Positions 1 to 8,600 of a stretch of DNA of 64,000 bases are shown piece by piece. The DNA is from Symbiobacterium thermophilum (GTDB lineage: Bacteria; Bacillota; Sulfobacillia; DYFQ01). Numbering within the stretch: the stretch's first letter is position 1; every line of letters begins with the position of its first letter. The notes beneath the pieces were generated by a model. It did no database searches, was not told the DNA's origin, and was given only the letters and a program-made list of their open reading frames with translations. The stretch covers positions 1 through 64,000 of the forward strand of contig DYFQ01000012.1 of NCBI GenBank assembly GCA_020725105.1. Direction: 5' to 3'. A program made the translations under genes and the position numbers.

Positions 1-1373
1 GGGAGGCCGGCGCGGGCCGGACTCTGGCGCCGGAACTCGTGGCGGCCCTGGAGGGGGTGCCGGCCACGGAGTTCGTGGGTTACGACTACGAATGCCTGGA
101 CGGCACCGAGGCCACCGTGCTGGCGCTCGTCCGCGACAACCAACGGGTCGACCGGGTCGGGGAGGCCGAGGCCCACGACGCCGAGGTGCTGGTGGTGCTG
201 GACCGGACGCCCTTCTACGCGGAGGCTGGCGGCCAGGTCGGCGACACCGGTACCCTCCGGGTGACCGGCGGCCACGGGGAGGCCAGGGTGGTGGATACCC
301 ACCGCCTGCCCTCGGGGGCCGTCGCGCACCGGGCGCAGGTGGAGCGGGGGAGCCTGGCCCGGGGCGACCGGGTCATGGCCATGGTCGATACCGAGCGGCG
401 CTGGGCGGTGATGCGTAACCACACCGCCACCCACCTCCTCCACCGGGCGCTCAAGGACGTGCTGGGCGAGCACGCCAACCAGGCCGGCTCCCTGGTGGCT
501 CCGGACCGGTTGCGGTTTGACTTCACCCACCACTCGCCGCTGGAACCGGAGGCCGTGGCCCGCATCGAAAGCCTGGTCAACGCCAGCATCCTGGCGGACC
601 GGGAGGTCCGCGCGTACCACGCCACCCTGGAGGAGGCCCGGGCCCAGGGAGCCGTCGCCCTCTTCGGCGAGAAATACGGCGACGTGGTCCGGGTGGTGGA
701 AATCGACGGCGTCAGCCGGGAACTCTGCGGCGGGACCCACGTGCCGCGGACGGGCCAGCTCGGCCTGTTCAAGCTGACGGGCGAGTCGAGCGTGGCGGCG
801 GGTGTCCGCCGGGTGGAGGCGGTGACCGGAACGGGCGTTCTGGAGTTGCTGGAGCGGGTCCAGGGTGCGCTCGAGGCGGCCGCCAGCCTGGTCAAGGCGT
901 CGCCGGCCGACCTGGCCGTCCGGGTCGAAGGCCTTTTGCGCCAGTTGAGGGAGCGGGAGCGGGAACTGGAGGCGCTCCGGTCCCGGGTGGTCCGGGACGA
1001 GGTGGCTGACCTGATCCGCGGGGCCCGGTTCCTCGGCGACGTGCGGGTGGTGGCCGGCACCGTGGAGGCGGGAGACGCCGACGCGCTGCGAGCCACCGCC
1101 GACCTGGTGCGGGACGCGCTTGGCTCCGGCGTGGTCATCCTGGCGGCCGCCGGCGAAGGGCGCGCGCACTTTGTCACCATGGTCACCCGGGACCTGGTGG
1201 CCCGCGGCCTTGACGCCGGCAAGATCGTCCGCGAGGTGGCCAGGGCGGCGGGCGGCGGCGGCGGCGGCCGCCCTGACATGGCCCAGGCGGGGGCCAGGGA
1301 CCCCGCCCGCATCGACGAGGCGCTGGCCCGGGGCCTGGACACCGTCCGCGGGCAACTCGGCCTGACGGCCTGA
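1..1373 (+). CDS. alaS: Alanyl-tRNA synthetase, C-terminal part (5' end outside window)
   Basis: This is the 3' portion of alanyl-tRNA synthetase, which charges tRNA-Ala. The frame is open from the first codon of the window, so the gene starts upstream and about 457 codons are visible. The editing domain shows both halves of its zinc/deacylation site: HTATH near 420-434 and CGGTH near 726-740. A coiled linker rich in Arg/Glu follows (about 930-1010). The C-terminal DHHA1 domain ends in the glycine-rich run before RPDMAQAG typical of AlaS. The ireB homologue follows 75 bases later, which is the usual Firmicute order. Identification is secure; the aminoacylation domain is not in view. Confidence 0.97.
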   Translation, partial: EAGAGRTLAPELVAALEGVPATEFVGYDYECLDGTEATVLALVRDNQRVDRVGEAEAHDAEVLVVLDRTPFYAEAGGQVGDTGTLRVTGGHGEARVVDTHRLPSGAVAHRAQVERGSLARGDRVMAMVDTERRWAVMRNHTATHLLHRALKDVLGEHANQAGSLVAPDRLRFDFTHHSPLEPEAVARIESLVNASILADREVRAYHATLEEARAQGAVALFGEKYGDVVRVVEIDGVSRELCGGTHVPRTGQLGLFKLTGESSVAAGVRRVEAVTGTGVLELLERVQGALEAAASLVKASPADLAVRVEGLLRQLRERERELEALRSRVVRDEVADLIRGARFLGDVRVVAGTVEAGDADALRATADLVRDALGSGVVILAAAGEGRAHFVTMVTRDLVARGLDAGKIVREVARAAGGGGGGRPDMAQAGARDPARIDEALARGLDTVRGQLGLTA

Positions 1374-1447
1374 GGTCCGGCGCCGGAGGAAATCGGAGCC
1401 GGGCCGCAGAAGTCTGGCTGCAACGCCGGACAGGGAGCGTGGGCGGC

Positions 1448-1708
1448 ATGGCCGAGGACCAGGAACACACCATGATGTTCCGGGCGCGGACGGAAGAAAC
1501 CCTGCAGGCCCGCGAGATCCTGTTGCAGGTGTACGACGCCCTGCGGGAGAAGGGTTACAACCCGGTGTACCAGATCGTGGGGTACCTGCTTTCGGGCGAC
1601 CCGGCCTACATCACCAGCCACAAGAACGCCCGGGCCCTCGTCCGGAAGCTCGACCGCGACGAGTTACTGGGCGAACTGGTCCGCTACTACCTGGAAGGTC
1701 ACCGGTAG
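1448..1708 (+). CDS. ireB: IreB family regulatory phosphoprotein (DUF965/UPF0297)
   Basis: Small 86-residue protein of the IreB family. In enterococci IreB is a substrate of the PASTA kinase IreK and affects cell-wall stress and cephalosporin resistance. The family signature is obvious: [19 protein letters not shown] followed by AYIT and two conserved Arg/Lys-rich helices. The ATG at 1448 gives the usual family N-terminus; an in-frame GTG nine bases earlier (1439) is an alternative. It sits between alaS and the ruvX/DUF1292 pair, the conserved Firmicute context, although here a rhomboid gene intervenes before ruvX. A terminator-like hairpin follows. Confidence 0.95.
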   Translation: MAEDQEHTMMFRARTEETLQAREILLQVYDALREKGYNPVYQIVGYLLSGDPAYITSHKNARALVRKLDRDELLGELVRYYLEGHR

Positions 1709-1736
1709 CCTGTCAAAGCTGGGTTCGTTGCCGGAG

Positions 1737-1760
1737 GCCCCGCCCGTCGCGGGGCTTTCT
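1737..1760 (+). terminator. Intrinsic terminator after ireB
   Basis: A perfect 7-bp stem, GCCCCGC (1737-1743) with GCGGGGC (1749-1755), has a five-base loop and is followed by TTTCTGGTTT. It lies 29 bases after the ireB stop codon and probably ends the alaS-ireB transcript. Confidence 0.7.
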
Positions 1761-1867
1761 GGTTTGCGCCACCAGATCCCCCATCAGGTGCCGGGGTCTG
1801 GCGACAGAGGAAGCCGGCCCCGACGGTCCATAATAGGTGGGAAGCGGGGAAGTAAGGAGGCGCGCGG

Positions 1868-2566
1868 GTGATCCCCCTGCGCGATAGCGTCCGGCCGCGG
1901 CGCTTTCCCGTGGCCAACAGCTTGATCATCGCTGCCAACCTGCTGGTCTGGTCTTACATGGTCTTCGGGCTCGACCGCCAGGCGGGCCTGAAGTTCGTAT
2001 TCACCTACGGCCTGGTGCCGCAGCGGGTAGTTCAACTGGCGACGGTCTTCGGCGAGGCAGGCAACCCGCGGTTCCTGGAGGCCCTGGTCGTGCCCTTTCT
2101 CACCGCCATGTTCCTCCACGGTAGCTGGTTCCACGTCCTGGGCAACATGTGGTTTCTCTGGGTTTTCGGCGACAACGTGGAAGACAGCATGGGCTCGTTC
2201 CGCTACCTGGCTTTCTACCTCCTGGCGGGAACGGTGGGCTCGGTGGCCCACGTGGCGGCCAGCCCGCTCTCGCCGGTGCCGGTGATCGGGGCCAGCGGCG
2301 CGGTGGCGGGAGTGCTCGGTGCGTACCTGGTCCGCTTCCCCCGCCACCGGGTGGTCGCCCTGGTTCCCCTGGGGTTCTTCCTGACCGTCGCCGAACTGCC
2401 GGCCCTTGTCTTTCTGCTCCTGTGGTTCTTGATCCAGGTGGCCAACGGGCTGGCTCTGGCCGGAGGGGTGGTGCAGGAGGTCGCCTGGTGGGCCCACATC
2501 GGCGGCTTCGTCGCCGGGATGCTGCTGGTGTCTTCCTTTGCGCGGCGCCGCAGCCGCCACTGGTGA
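1868..2566 (+). CDS. Rhomboid family intramembrane serine protease
   Basis: A 232-residue multi-spanning membrane protein of the rhomboid (S54) family, which cleaves substrates inside the membrane. It begins MIPLRDS, the usual start of bacterial rhomboids. The catalytic serine is in GASGAVAG (Ser143) and the catalytic histidine in WWAHIGGF (His210). The HGSWFHVLGNM segment (about 84-94) supplies the conserved His/Asn of the oxyanion region. The GTG at 1868 is set by AAGGAGG at about 1854-1860. It lies between ireB and ruvX, a position not occupied by a rhomboid in the best-known Firmicutes. The substrate is unknown. Confidence 0.93.
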   Translation: MIPLRDSVRPRRFPVANSLIIAANLLVWSYMVFGLDRQAGLKFVFTYGLVPQRVVQLATVFGEAGNPRFLEALVVPFLTAMFLHGSWFHVLGNMWFLWVFGDNVEDSMGSFRYLAFYLLAGTVGSVAHVAASPLSPVPVIGASGAVAGVLGAYLVRFPRHRVVALVPLGFFLTVAELPALVFLLLWFLIQVANGLALAGGVVQEVAWWAHIGGFVAGMLLVSSFARRRSRHW

Positions 2567-2642
2567 GGGGTGCGGTGGCCGGGTCTGCGGTCTGGGTTAT
2601 GATGGGGCTGGAGCAAGGTTCGCCGCAAGGAGGAGTGGCCTG

Positions 2643-3068
2643 ATGGCCGAGGCCGCCGAGCGCGTCATGGGGCTTGACGTTGGGGACGCTACCATCGGGG
2701 TAGCCGTGTCGGATCCGCTGGCCGTGACGGCGCAACCGGTCGAGGTCATCCGCCGGGCCGGGCTGGGGGCCGACCTGGACCGCCTGGGCCAGCTGGCCAG
2801 AACGTGGGGCGTGGCCCGGATCGTGGTGGGGCTGCCCCGGAACATGAACGGAACCCTGGGGCCTCAGGCCCAAAAGGTCATGGACTTCTGCCGCAGGCTT
2901 GAAGCCGCCCTCGGCCTGCCGGTGGAGACCTGGGACGAGCGCCTCAGCACGCGGGCGGTAGAAAGGGTGCTGCTCCAGGCGGACGTGAGCCGCGCCCGCC
3001 GGAAAAGGACGGTAGACCGGCTGGCCGCCGCCCTCATCCTGCAGGGATACCTTGACGCCCGGCGTTGA
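2643..3068 (+). CDS. ruvX: Holliday junction resolvase-like RuvX/YqgF
   Basis: A 141-residue RNase H-fold protein of the YqgF/RuvX family, linked to 16S pre-rRNA 5'-end processing and proposed as a Holliday junction resolvase. Visible motifs are MGLDVGDATIGVAVSDPL at the N-terminus (first catalytic Asp), VVGLPRNMNGT in the middle, and the ETWDERLST block that carries the second acidic residue. The ATG at 2643 follows AAGGAGG at 2628-2634, so in-frame codons reaching back into the rhomboid gene are not used. DUF1292 follows directly, as in most Firmicutes. Confidence 0.94.
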   Translation: MAEAAERVMGLDVGDATIGVAVSDPLAVTAQPVEVIRRAGLGADLDRLGQLARTWGVARIVVGLPRNMNGTLGPQAQKVMDFCRRLEAALGLPVETWDERLSTRAVERVLLQADVSRARRKRTVDRLAAALILQGYLDARR

Positions 3069-3132
3069 CAGTGCCGGGGCCCGCGGCTATACTTGGGTCG
3101 TTATCCAGCCAGCTTGAGAGGTGGGATCACGC

Positions 3133-3462
3133 GTGGGGGACGCGGAGCAGACCATCGTTTTGACCGACGAGGAAGGGCATGAGCACGAGTTCACCATCAT
3201 CGACGTGATCGAGGTCGACGAGCGCCAGTACGCCGTCCTGCTGCCGGTGGCTCCCCTGGAGGCCGAAGCCGGGGAAGAGGAGCCGGAGGGAATCGAGGAC
3301 GCCGTCATCCTCCGCCTGGAACAGGACGAAAAGGGCGATGACGTACTGGTGGACATCGAAGACGACGATGAGTGGGAGCGGGTCGCCCAGGCCTGGGAGG
3401 AGTCGCTGGAGGAAGAGTTCGAGGACGGCGACGAGGACGAGGACGAGGACGAGGACAGGTAA
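3133..3462 (+). CDS. DUF1292 family acidic protein (YrzB-like)
   Basis: A 109-residue strongly acidic protein of the DUF1292 family, whose function is not established. The core reads IVLTDEEGHEHEFTIIDVIE, followed by the usual YAVLLPV block. The C-terminus is an almost pure Asp/Glu tail of about 20 residues. GTG at 3133 is preferred because GAGAGGTG (about 3115-3122) stands at proper distance; GTG at 3121 would overlap that ribosome binding site. The gene is conserved next to ruvX in Firmicutes. The acidic tail makes the opposite strand look like a poly-Ser reading frame, which is an artefact. Confidence 0.9.
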   Translation: MGDAEQTIVLTDEEGHEHEFTIIDVIEVDERQYAVLLPVAPLEAEAGEEEPEGIEDAVILRLEQDEKGDDVLVDIEDDDEWERVAQAWEESLEEEFEDGDEDEDEDEDR

Positions 3463-3530
3463 CGCACCCCGGTAGGGGCGCCTGGTTGACCGTTCCCCCG
3501 CGCAGCACGATTTCTGCTGGATCAGCATCC

Positions 3531-3556
3531 GGCCGGCCCCCTTCGGGGTGCCGGCC
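3531..3556 (+). terminator. Strong hairpin after the DUF1292 gene
   Basis: GGCCGGC plus CCCC (3531-3541) pairs with GGGG and GCCGGCC (3545-3556), with a three-base loop and one bulged T. There is no T-run after it, so it may be a terminator or an mRNA-stabilising element between the DUF1292 gene and mltG. Confidence 0.45.
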
Positions 3557-3678
3557 GGTACGGTTCATGGCGCCCCGGGGCGGGCCGAGCCCGGCTGGCC
3601 GGCGGCACGCCGGTCGTGCCTGGCGGCAGGATTACGCATGGGCGGGAGCAAACAGGCCATTCCGAAAGGTGGGTCGGG

Positions 3679-4884
3679 ATGTCCGCCCTCGAGCGCCGGT
3701 GGCAGCGGCTGGTAGTCTGGTGGCGCCGGCAAGCCGTTCCCAGGCTGGTCGCCTGGTGGGGTCCGATCGGGCGCGGCCCGGTGATCTTGCGGCGCCGGGT
3801 TGGCCCGCGGCTGGCGGCCGGGGCGTCGGTCCTGATCTCGCGCCGGTTCTGGCTGGGTCTGGTCGTCGTGGGGTTGGCCACGGTCCTGGTGGGCGCCGTG
3901 GCCGCCGGTGCCGGCTGGCTGCACTACCGGCGGGCGCTGGAGCCGGTGAGCCCGGGCAGCCCGGAGCAGGTCGTGGTGTGGATTGCCCCCGGCAGCAGTA
4001 CCCGTCAGATCGGCGAGCTCTTGAAGGAGCGCGGGCTCATCCGGGACGAGCGCGCCTGGCGGCTGTACCTGAGACTGACGGGGCAGGGAGCGCGCCTGCA
4101 GGCCGGCGAGTATGCCCTGGGTCCCGCCCTGAGCCTGCCCGAGATCGTGGAACGGATCCTGCGCGGCCAGGTGATCACCTACCCGTTGACCATTCCCGAA
4201 GGCCTGACCGTGGCCCAGGTGCGGGACCTGCTGGTGACCCAGGGCTGGGCCCGGCCCGAAGTCCTTGACGCGCTGCTGGCCGACGTGGCCGCCGGCCGGT
4301 CCCCACTGGCGGCTGAGTTCCCCTTCCTTCTCCTGGCGCAGGGGCTGGAACAGCCCCTGGAGGGGTATCTGTTTCCCGACACCTACCGTTTTCCTCGCAC
4401 GGCGACGGAGGAAGACGTGATCCGGGCCATGCTCCGCCGGTTCCAGCAGTTTCTCACGGCCGAGGTGCAGGCCCGCGCGGAGGAGCTGGGGATGACCCTT
4501 CACCAGGCGGTGACCCTGGCTTCCATCATCGAGCGGGAGGCCCAGGTGGACGAGGAACGCCCCATCATCTCCGGCGTCTATCATAACCGGCTTCGGGTCG
4601 GGATGAAGCTCGACGCCGACCCGACCCTGCTCTACGCCCTGGGTAACCCGCCCCGCCCCTTGCTTGACCGGGACAAGGAGATGGACTCACCGTACAACAC
4701 TTACCGGTTCGCCGGCCTGCCACCCGGGCCCATCTGCAACCCCGGGGAACAGTCGTTGCGGGCCGCCCTCTATCCCGCCGACGTGCCGTACTTCTACTTC
4801 GTCGCCAGGAACGACGGTACCCACGCCTTCGCCCGGACCCTTCAGGAGCACGTCCAGAACGCCCGCCGCTACCAGCCGCGCTAG
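3679..4884 (+). CDS. mltG: Endolytic murein transglycosylase MltG
   Basis: A 401-residue membrane-anchored lytic transglycosylase of the YceG/MltG family, which cuts nascent glycan strands and sets their length. A basic N-terminus leads to one transmembrane segment (about residues 57-78). A small LysM-like domain follows, then the catalytic domain with GYLFPDTYRFP and LASIIEREAQVDEE, whose Glu is catalytic in the family. SGVYHNRL and a C-terminal NPG/YFYFVA block complete the match. ATG 3679 follows AAAGGTGGG at 3665-3673. It lies between ruvX/DUF1292 and a penicillin-binding protein gene, consistent with a cell-wall role. Confidence 0.93.
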   Translation: MSALERRWQRLVVWWRRQAVPRLVAWWGPIGRGPVILRRRVGPRLAAGASVLISRRFWLGLVVVGLATVLVGAVAAGAGWLHYRRALEPVSPGSPEQVVVWIAPGSSTRQIGELLKERGLIRDERAWRLYLRLTGQGARLQAGEYALGPALSLPEIVERILRGQVITYPLTIPEGLTVAQVRDLLVTQGWARPEVLDALLADVAAGRSPLAAEFPFLLLAQGLEQPLEGYLFPDTYRFPRTATEEDVIRAMLRRFQQFLTAEVQARAEELGMTLHQAVTLASIIEREAQVDEERPIISGVYHNRLRVGMKLDADPTLLYALGNPPRPLLDRDKEMDSPYNTYRFAGLPPGPICNPGEQSLRAALYPADVPYFYFVARNDGTHAFARTLQEHVQNARRYQPR

Positions 4885-4989
4885 CGGGGGAGGCAGGCGC
4901 GCCACTCGAACCCTGTCCGACGAGGCTACACGGCGCAGCGGCCGCCCCGGTGGCAGGAGCCGGATCATCACCCCGGTCTTTCGGGCATG

Positions 4990-5010
4990 TTGAAAGGGAC
5001 ATCCTTTCAA
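4990..5010. promoter_or_regulatory. Perfect inverted repeat upstream of the PBP gene
   Basis: TTGAAAGG (4990-4997) and CCTTTCAA (5003-5010) form a perfect 8-bp inverted repeat around GACAT. It stands 23 bases before the preferred TTG start at 5034. It could be an operator or an RNA hairpin; no regulator is recognised. Confidence 0.35.
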
Positions 5011-5033
5011 GTGTACCGAGGGACGGTGGCGGT

Positions 5034-6653
5034 TTGAAGTCCAGGCTGATCCGGATGGTTTTTCTGGTGAGTATGGCCACGGCAGGCCTGGTGGGGCGCC
5101 TGGCCTGGCTCGGCACCGTGGACTCTTGGGCCCTGGCCCGCGGGGCGGCTCTGGAACGCAGGGTGCTGTTGCCCACCGCACCCCCGCGCGGAGAGGTGCT
5201 CGACCGGCTGGGCCGCCCCCTGTCCGGCACGACCTACGTTCCCGCCCTGGCCGTCATCCCGGTGCTGACTCCGGTGGCCGAGCCGGAGATCGGCCCCTGG
5301 CTGGACTCGCTGCGACAGGTCCTGGGCACGGCGCCGCCCGACCCCGCAGCCCTCTCCCGCCGGCCAGACAGAGGTGAACGGGAGCCGTGGGTTCTTGTGC
5401 CCAGACTGGACGCGGCCGCCCTGGCGCGGCTGGCCCGGGCCGCGGCCGAGGGCCGGTGGCCCCCCGGCCTGGTGCTGGTGAGGTTCGCACAGCGTTACGG
5501 TGATGGCAGCCTGGCCCGCCACGTGGTGGGTTACGTCAACCCTGCCGACGGCCGGGGCGTCGCCGGCCTGGAGGCAGTGTACGACAACTGGCTCCGGGCT
5601 CGGGATCTCGAAGGCGTGGCCGTGCTCACCGACGCCACCGGCCGGCCGCTTCCGGCCGGCTCCCTGCGGTACGTGGCACCGGGCCGCGCCGCCCTGGTGA
5701 CCACGCTAGACCGGGACGTCCAGGCCCTGGTGGAGCGGATCATGGACACCCGGGTGACCCGCGGCGCCGTCGTCGTGGTGGACGCCGGGAGCGGAGACGT
5801 GCTGGCCCTGGCCAGTCGGCCCCACTTCGACCCGCGGCACCCCGCGGACGTCCTCGACCGCGCGGACGCGCCCTTCGTGAACCGTGCCCTGGCCGCGTAC
5901 CCGCCCGGCTCCGTCTTCAAGCTTGTGGTGCTGGCGGCCGCCAGGGCGGAGGGCCTGGCCGGGGAAGAGGAAGCCCGCGCCCTGGCTCGCTCGGTCAACC
6001 CGGTCTTCGTCCGTCTCGGTCTGGAGCTTGGCGCCGGCCGGCTGCTGGAATACGCCCGCCGGCTGGGGCTCGGTGAACCGGTGGGCCTTGGCCTTCCCGG
6101 CGAAGCCCGGGGCTTCTTGCCCGACCCGGCCGGCGTGCAGCAGGGGGAGCTGGCCAATCTGGCCATCGGCCAGGGCCCGGTGCTGGTCACACCACTCCAG
6201 GTGGCCAGGTTGCTCTTCTGGCTGGTCCGTGGCGGGAGTCCGGCGCCCCTGCGCCTGGTGAAGGAGCTGTGGTCCGCCGACGGGATCGTGTACCCACCGG
6301 CGCCGGCTCCGGCCGAGTTCCCCTTGCCGCGACAGTCTGGCATCCGTGCTGAAGTGGCCAGGTGGGTCCGCCGGGCCCTCGAGGCCGGACCCCGGATCGG
6401 CACCGGGACCCGAGCCCAGCCCGCCGGCATCCGGGCGGCCGGGAAGACGGGTACGGCCGAGACCGGCCGGCGGCTGCCGGACGGCCGCGCCGAGACGCAC
6501 GCCTGGTTTGCCGGCTACCTGCCGGCCGGGACGCCCCGGTACATCGTGGTGGTGCTGGTCGAAGGCGGCGGGTCCGGAGGTCTGGTGGCCGCCCCCGTCT
6601 TCCGGGCCGTGGCCGAGGGGCTCCTGGCCCTGGAGCGAACGGGCGGGCCCTAG
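5034..6653 (+). CDS. Class B penicillin-binding protein (peptidoglycan D,D-transpeptidase)
   Basis: A 539-residue penicillin-binding protein that cross-links peptidoglycan outside the membrane. One N-terminal transmembrane segment (MVFLVSMATAGLVGRLA) is followed by the dimerisation domain with PRGEVLDRLGRPL. The transpeptidase domain carries all three active-site motifs: SVFK (in PPGSVFK, about 5905), SVN (about 5992) and KTGTAET (about 6442). At 539 residues it is on the short side for FtsI/SpoVD/PBP2 proteins and lacks a PASTA domain. TTG 5034 is preferred over a GTG at 4950 because a 21-base inverted repeat lies between them. Whether it acts in division, elongation or sporulation cannot be told. 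Confidence 0.88.
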   Translation: MKSRLIRMVFLVSMATAGLVGRLAWLGTVDSWALARGAALERRVLLPTAPPRGEVLDRLGRPLSGTTYVPALAVIPVLTPVAEPEIGPWLDSLRQVLGTAPPDPAALSRRPDRGEREPWVLVPRLDAAALARLARAAAEGRWPPGLVLVRFAQRYGDGSLARHVVGYVNPADGRGVAGLEAVYDNWLRARDLEGVAVLTDATGRPLPAGSLRYVAPGRAALVTTLDRDVQALVERIMDTRVTRGAVVVVDAGSGDVLALASRPHFDPRHPADVLDRADAPFVNRALAAYPPGSVFKLVVLAAARAEGLAGEEEARALARSVNPVFVRLGLELGAGRLLEYARRLGLGEPVGLGLPGEARGFLPDPAGVQQGELANLAIGQGPVLVTPLQVARLLFWLVRGGSPAPLRLVKELWSADGIVYPPAPAPAEFPLPRQSGIRAEVARWVRRALEAGPRIGTGTRAQPAGIRAAGKTGTAETGRRLPDGRAETHAWFAGYLPAGTPRYIVVVLVEGGGSGGLVAAPVFRAVAEGLLALERTGGP

Positions 6654-7669
6654 GGCACCAGCACCACCTTGCCCAGGTTCTTCCGCTCCTGGACGTACCG
6701 GTGGGCGGCGGCCGCCTCCGCCAGCGGGAAGGTCCGATCCACCCTGGGCCGGACTCGCCCTTCCCGGTACCAGGCGAGCAACTGCTCCGACCACTCGGGA
6801 TGGCGCTGAATCTCGTCCCACATCAGACCCAGGTGGACGCCCATGACCGCCTTGTTCTGTCGCAGGAGCACGAGGGGATGAAAGCCGAGGGGCGCCCGCA
6901 AGAGCATGACGAGAGGGGCCAGCAGAAAACGGGTCGGCCCGCGGGCCAGGCTCGAGGCACCAAAGACGATGAGTCGCCCCGTCTTGGCCAGCGACCGGTA
7001 GCTCTTGCGCCACGACTCGCCCCCGACGGGGTCCAGGGCGATGTGGACCCCCTGGCCCGCGGTGAGGCGCCGGACCTCGACCTCGAAGTCCCGGGTCCGG
7101 TAATCGATCAGGTGGTTCACGCCCTGCTGCCGGAGGAACTGGTGCTTGGCCGCGGACGCCGTGCCGATGACCTCGACTCCCAGGATGCGGCAGATGTCGA
7201 CGGCCGCCAGGCCCACGCCCCCGCCGGCGTTGTGGACCAGAACCCGCTCGCCGCGCTTGGCGGCGCCCATCACCACCAGCATGACGTAGGCCGTCAGGTA
7301 GGTGACCAGAAACGCCGCCCCCTCGGCGGCCGGCATCCCGGCCGGGCGTTCCCAGACCTGGGCCGCGGGGACGCAGACCACGTCGGCGTAACCGCCGGAG
7401 CGGGGCACCGCCCCCACCGCCCGGCCCACCCAACCTGGGTCCAGCCCGGGGCCGACGGCGTCCACCGTGCCTGCCACCTCGTAGCCGATGGTGGTGGGCG
7501 GGCGCCGTGACCCCGGATACAGCCCCATCCGCATCAGGATGTCAGAGAAGTTGATGCCCGCCGCCTGGATCCTGACGCGGACGTGGCCGGGCCCCGGCTT
7601 CGGGTCGGGAGCTTCTCTCAGCTCGAGAACCTCGGGTGGCCCGTGACGGGTCAGCCAGATCTGGCGCAC
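6650..7669 (-). CDS. Zinc-type alcohol dehydrogenase-like / quinone oxidoreductase (MDR superfamily)
   Basis: A 339-residue NAD(P)H-dependent oxidoreductase of the medium-chain dehydrogenase/reductase superfamily, closest in look to quinone oxidoreductase and VAT1-type enzymes. The N-terminal GroES-like domain has GINFSDILMRMGLYP. The nucleotide-binding domain has VLVHNAGGGVGLAAVD (about residues 145-160) with the AxxGxxG-type fingerprint. The cysteine and histidine ligands of zinc-dependent members are absent, so it is a zinc-free enzyme. GTG at 7669 follows GGGAGGTG on the minus strand. It converges on the PBP gene and both stop codons come from one CTAG at 6650-6653. The substrate is unknown. 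Confidence 0.85.
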   Translation of the reverse strand: MRQIWLTRHGPPEVLELREAPDPKPGPGHVRVRIQAAGINFSDILMRMGLYPGSRRPPTTIGYEVAGTVDAVGPGLDPGWVGRAVGAVPRSGGYADVVCVPAAQVWERPAGMPAAEGAAFLVTYLTAYVMLVVMGAAKRGERVLVHNAGGGVGLAAVDICRILGVEVIGTASAAKHQFLRQQGVNHLIDYRTRDFEVEVRRLTAGQGVHIALDPVGGESWRKSYRSLAKTGRLIVFGASSLARGPTRFLLAPLVMLLRAPLGFHPLVLLRQNKAVMGVHLGLMWDEIQRHPEWSEQLLAWYREGRVRPRVDRTFPLAEAAAAHRYVQERKNLGKVVLVP

Positions 7670-7826
7670 GGCGGCACCTCCCGATGAGTTGTCCCCGACC
7701 CCTTCCCCGCCGGCGTGCCGGTTTCCCTGCTGGACGGAGGCAGTCACGCCGTCCGGCCGGGCGACATAGGATGCACAATGCCTCCCTGGACGGAGGCCAA
7801 AAGCCGCTACGCCTGGGGGTCAGCTG

Positions 7827-8543
7827 GTGATCGAGTCCGGAATCCTGGCTGCCGGAGCCGTCGTCCTCCTGCGGGCCATGACCCTGCTCGCAGCGTACGT
7901 CGCCAACGCCAATGCCTTTCCTCAGCCCCTGTCGGAAGACGAAGAAGCCGCCTGCCTCGACCGGCTGGAGGCGGGCGACGGGGAAGCCCGCAACGTGCTG
8001 GTCGAACGGAACCTGCGGCTGGTTGCCCACATCGTCAAGAAGTTCGACAACACGGGTGAAGACGTGGATGACCTCATCTCCATCGGCACCGTGGGCCTGA
8101 TCAAGGGGATCGGCACCTTTGACCGTAGCAAGGGCACCCGGCTGGCCACCTACGCGGCCAGGTGCATCGAGAACGAGATCCTGATGCACCTCCGTAGCCG
8201 CAAGCGGGTGCGGTCGGAGGTTTCCCTCTACGACCCCATCGGCGTGGACCGGGAAGGCAACGAGATCACCCTCATGGACGTGCTGGGCACCGACCCCGAC
8301 GTGGTGCCGGAACTGGTCGACAGCAGGTTCGAGGAGATGCGGCTCCGCAAGATCCTCCACCGGCTGGGCAAGAAGGAGCGCCAGGTGCTGGAGTTGCGCT
8401 ACGGCCTGCGGAACGGCGTCCGCAAGACCCAGCGTGAGATTGCTAGGATGCTGGGGATTTCCCGGTCGTACGTCTCGCGGATCGAGAAGAAGGCGGTCAG
8501 CCGGCTGTACCGGGAACTGTTCTCCGACACCCAGGCGCGCTAG
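7827..8543 (+). CDS. sigK: RNA polymerase sporulation sigma factor SigK
   Basis: A 238-residue sigma-70 family factor matching SigK, the late mother-cell sigma factor of endospore formers. The first 20 or so residues form a hydrophobic pro-sequence, as in pro-sigma-K that SpoIVFB cleaves. Region 2 shows ERNLRLVAHIVKKFDNTGED, DLISIGTVGLIKGI and the core-binding YAARCIENEILM. Region 4 ends in the helix-turn-helix TQREIARMLGISRSYVSRIE. The gene is continuous, with no skin-type insertion. A small perfect hairpin (7780-7797) precedes it. Its presence is the strongest evidence here that the organism sporulates. Confidence 0.95.
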   Translation: MIESGILAAGAVVLLRAMTLLAAYVANANAFPQPLSEDEEAACLDRLEAGDGEARNVLVERNLRLVAHIVKKFDNTGEDVDDLISIGTVGLIKGIGTFDRSKGTRLATYAARCIENEILMHLRSRKRVRSEVSLYDPIGVDREGNEITLMDVLGTDPDVVPELVDSRFEEMRLRKILHRLGKKERQVLELRYGLRNGVRKTQREIARMLGISRSYVSRIEKKAVSRLYRELFSDTQAR

Positions 8544-8600
8544 CCGGGATCGGGGGAGGAGTTTCTGGCGGCAAGCCGGCGCGCTTCGGCCTGACGGGCG

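Noticed and set aside
215-1621. Long minus-strand open frame over alaS and ireB
   Set aside because: High GC creates long antisense frames. Its translation is Arg/Ser/Pro-rich with no recognisable domain, while the plus strand holds clear AlaS and IreB.
3087-3467. Poly-serine minus-strand frame
   Set aside because: It is the antisense of the Asp/Glu tail of the DUF1292 protein and has no ribosome binding site.
7743-7779. Possible sigma-E-type promoter before sigK (GTCACGCC and ATGCACAAT)
   Set aside because: The spacing between the two boxes is about 20 bases, while the sigma-E type needs about 14, and the -10 match is partial.
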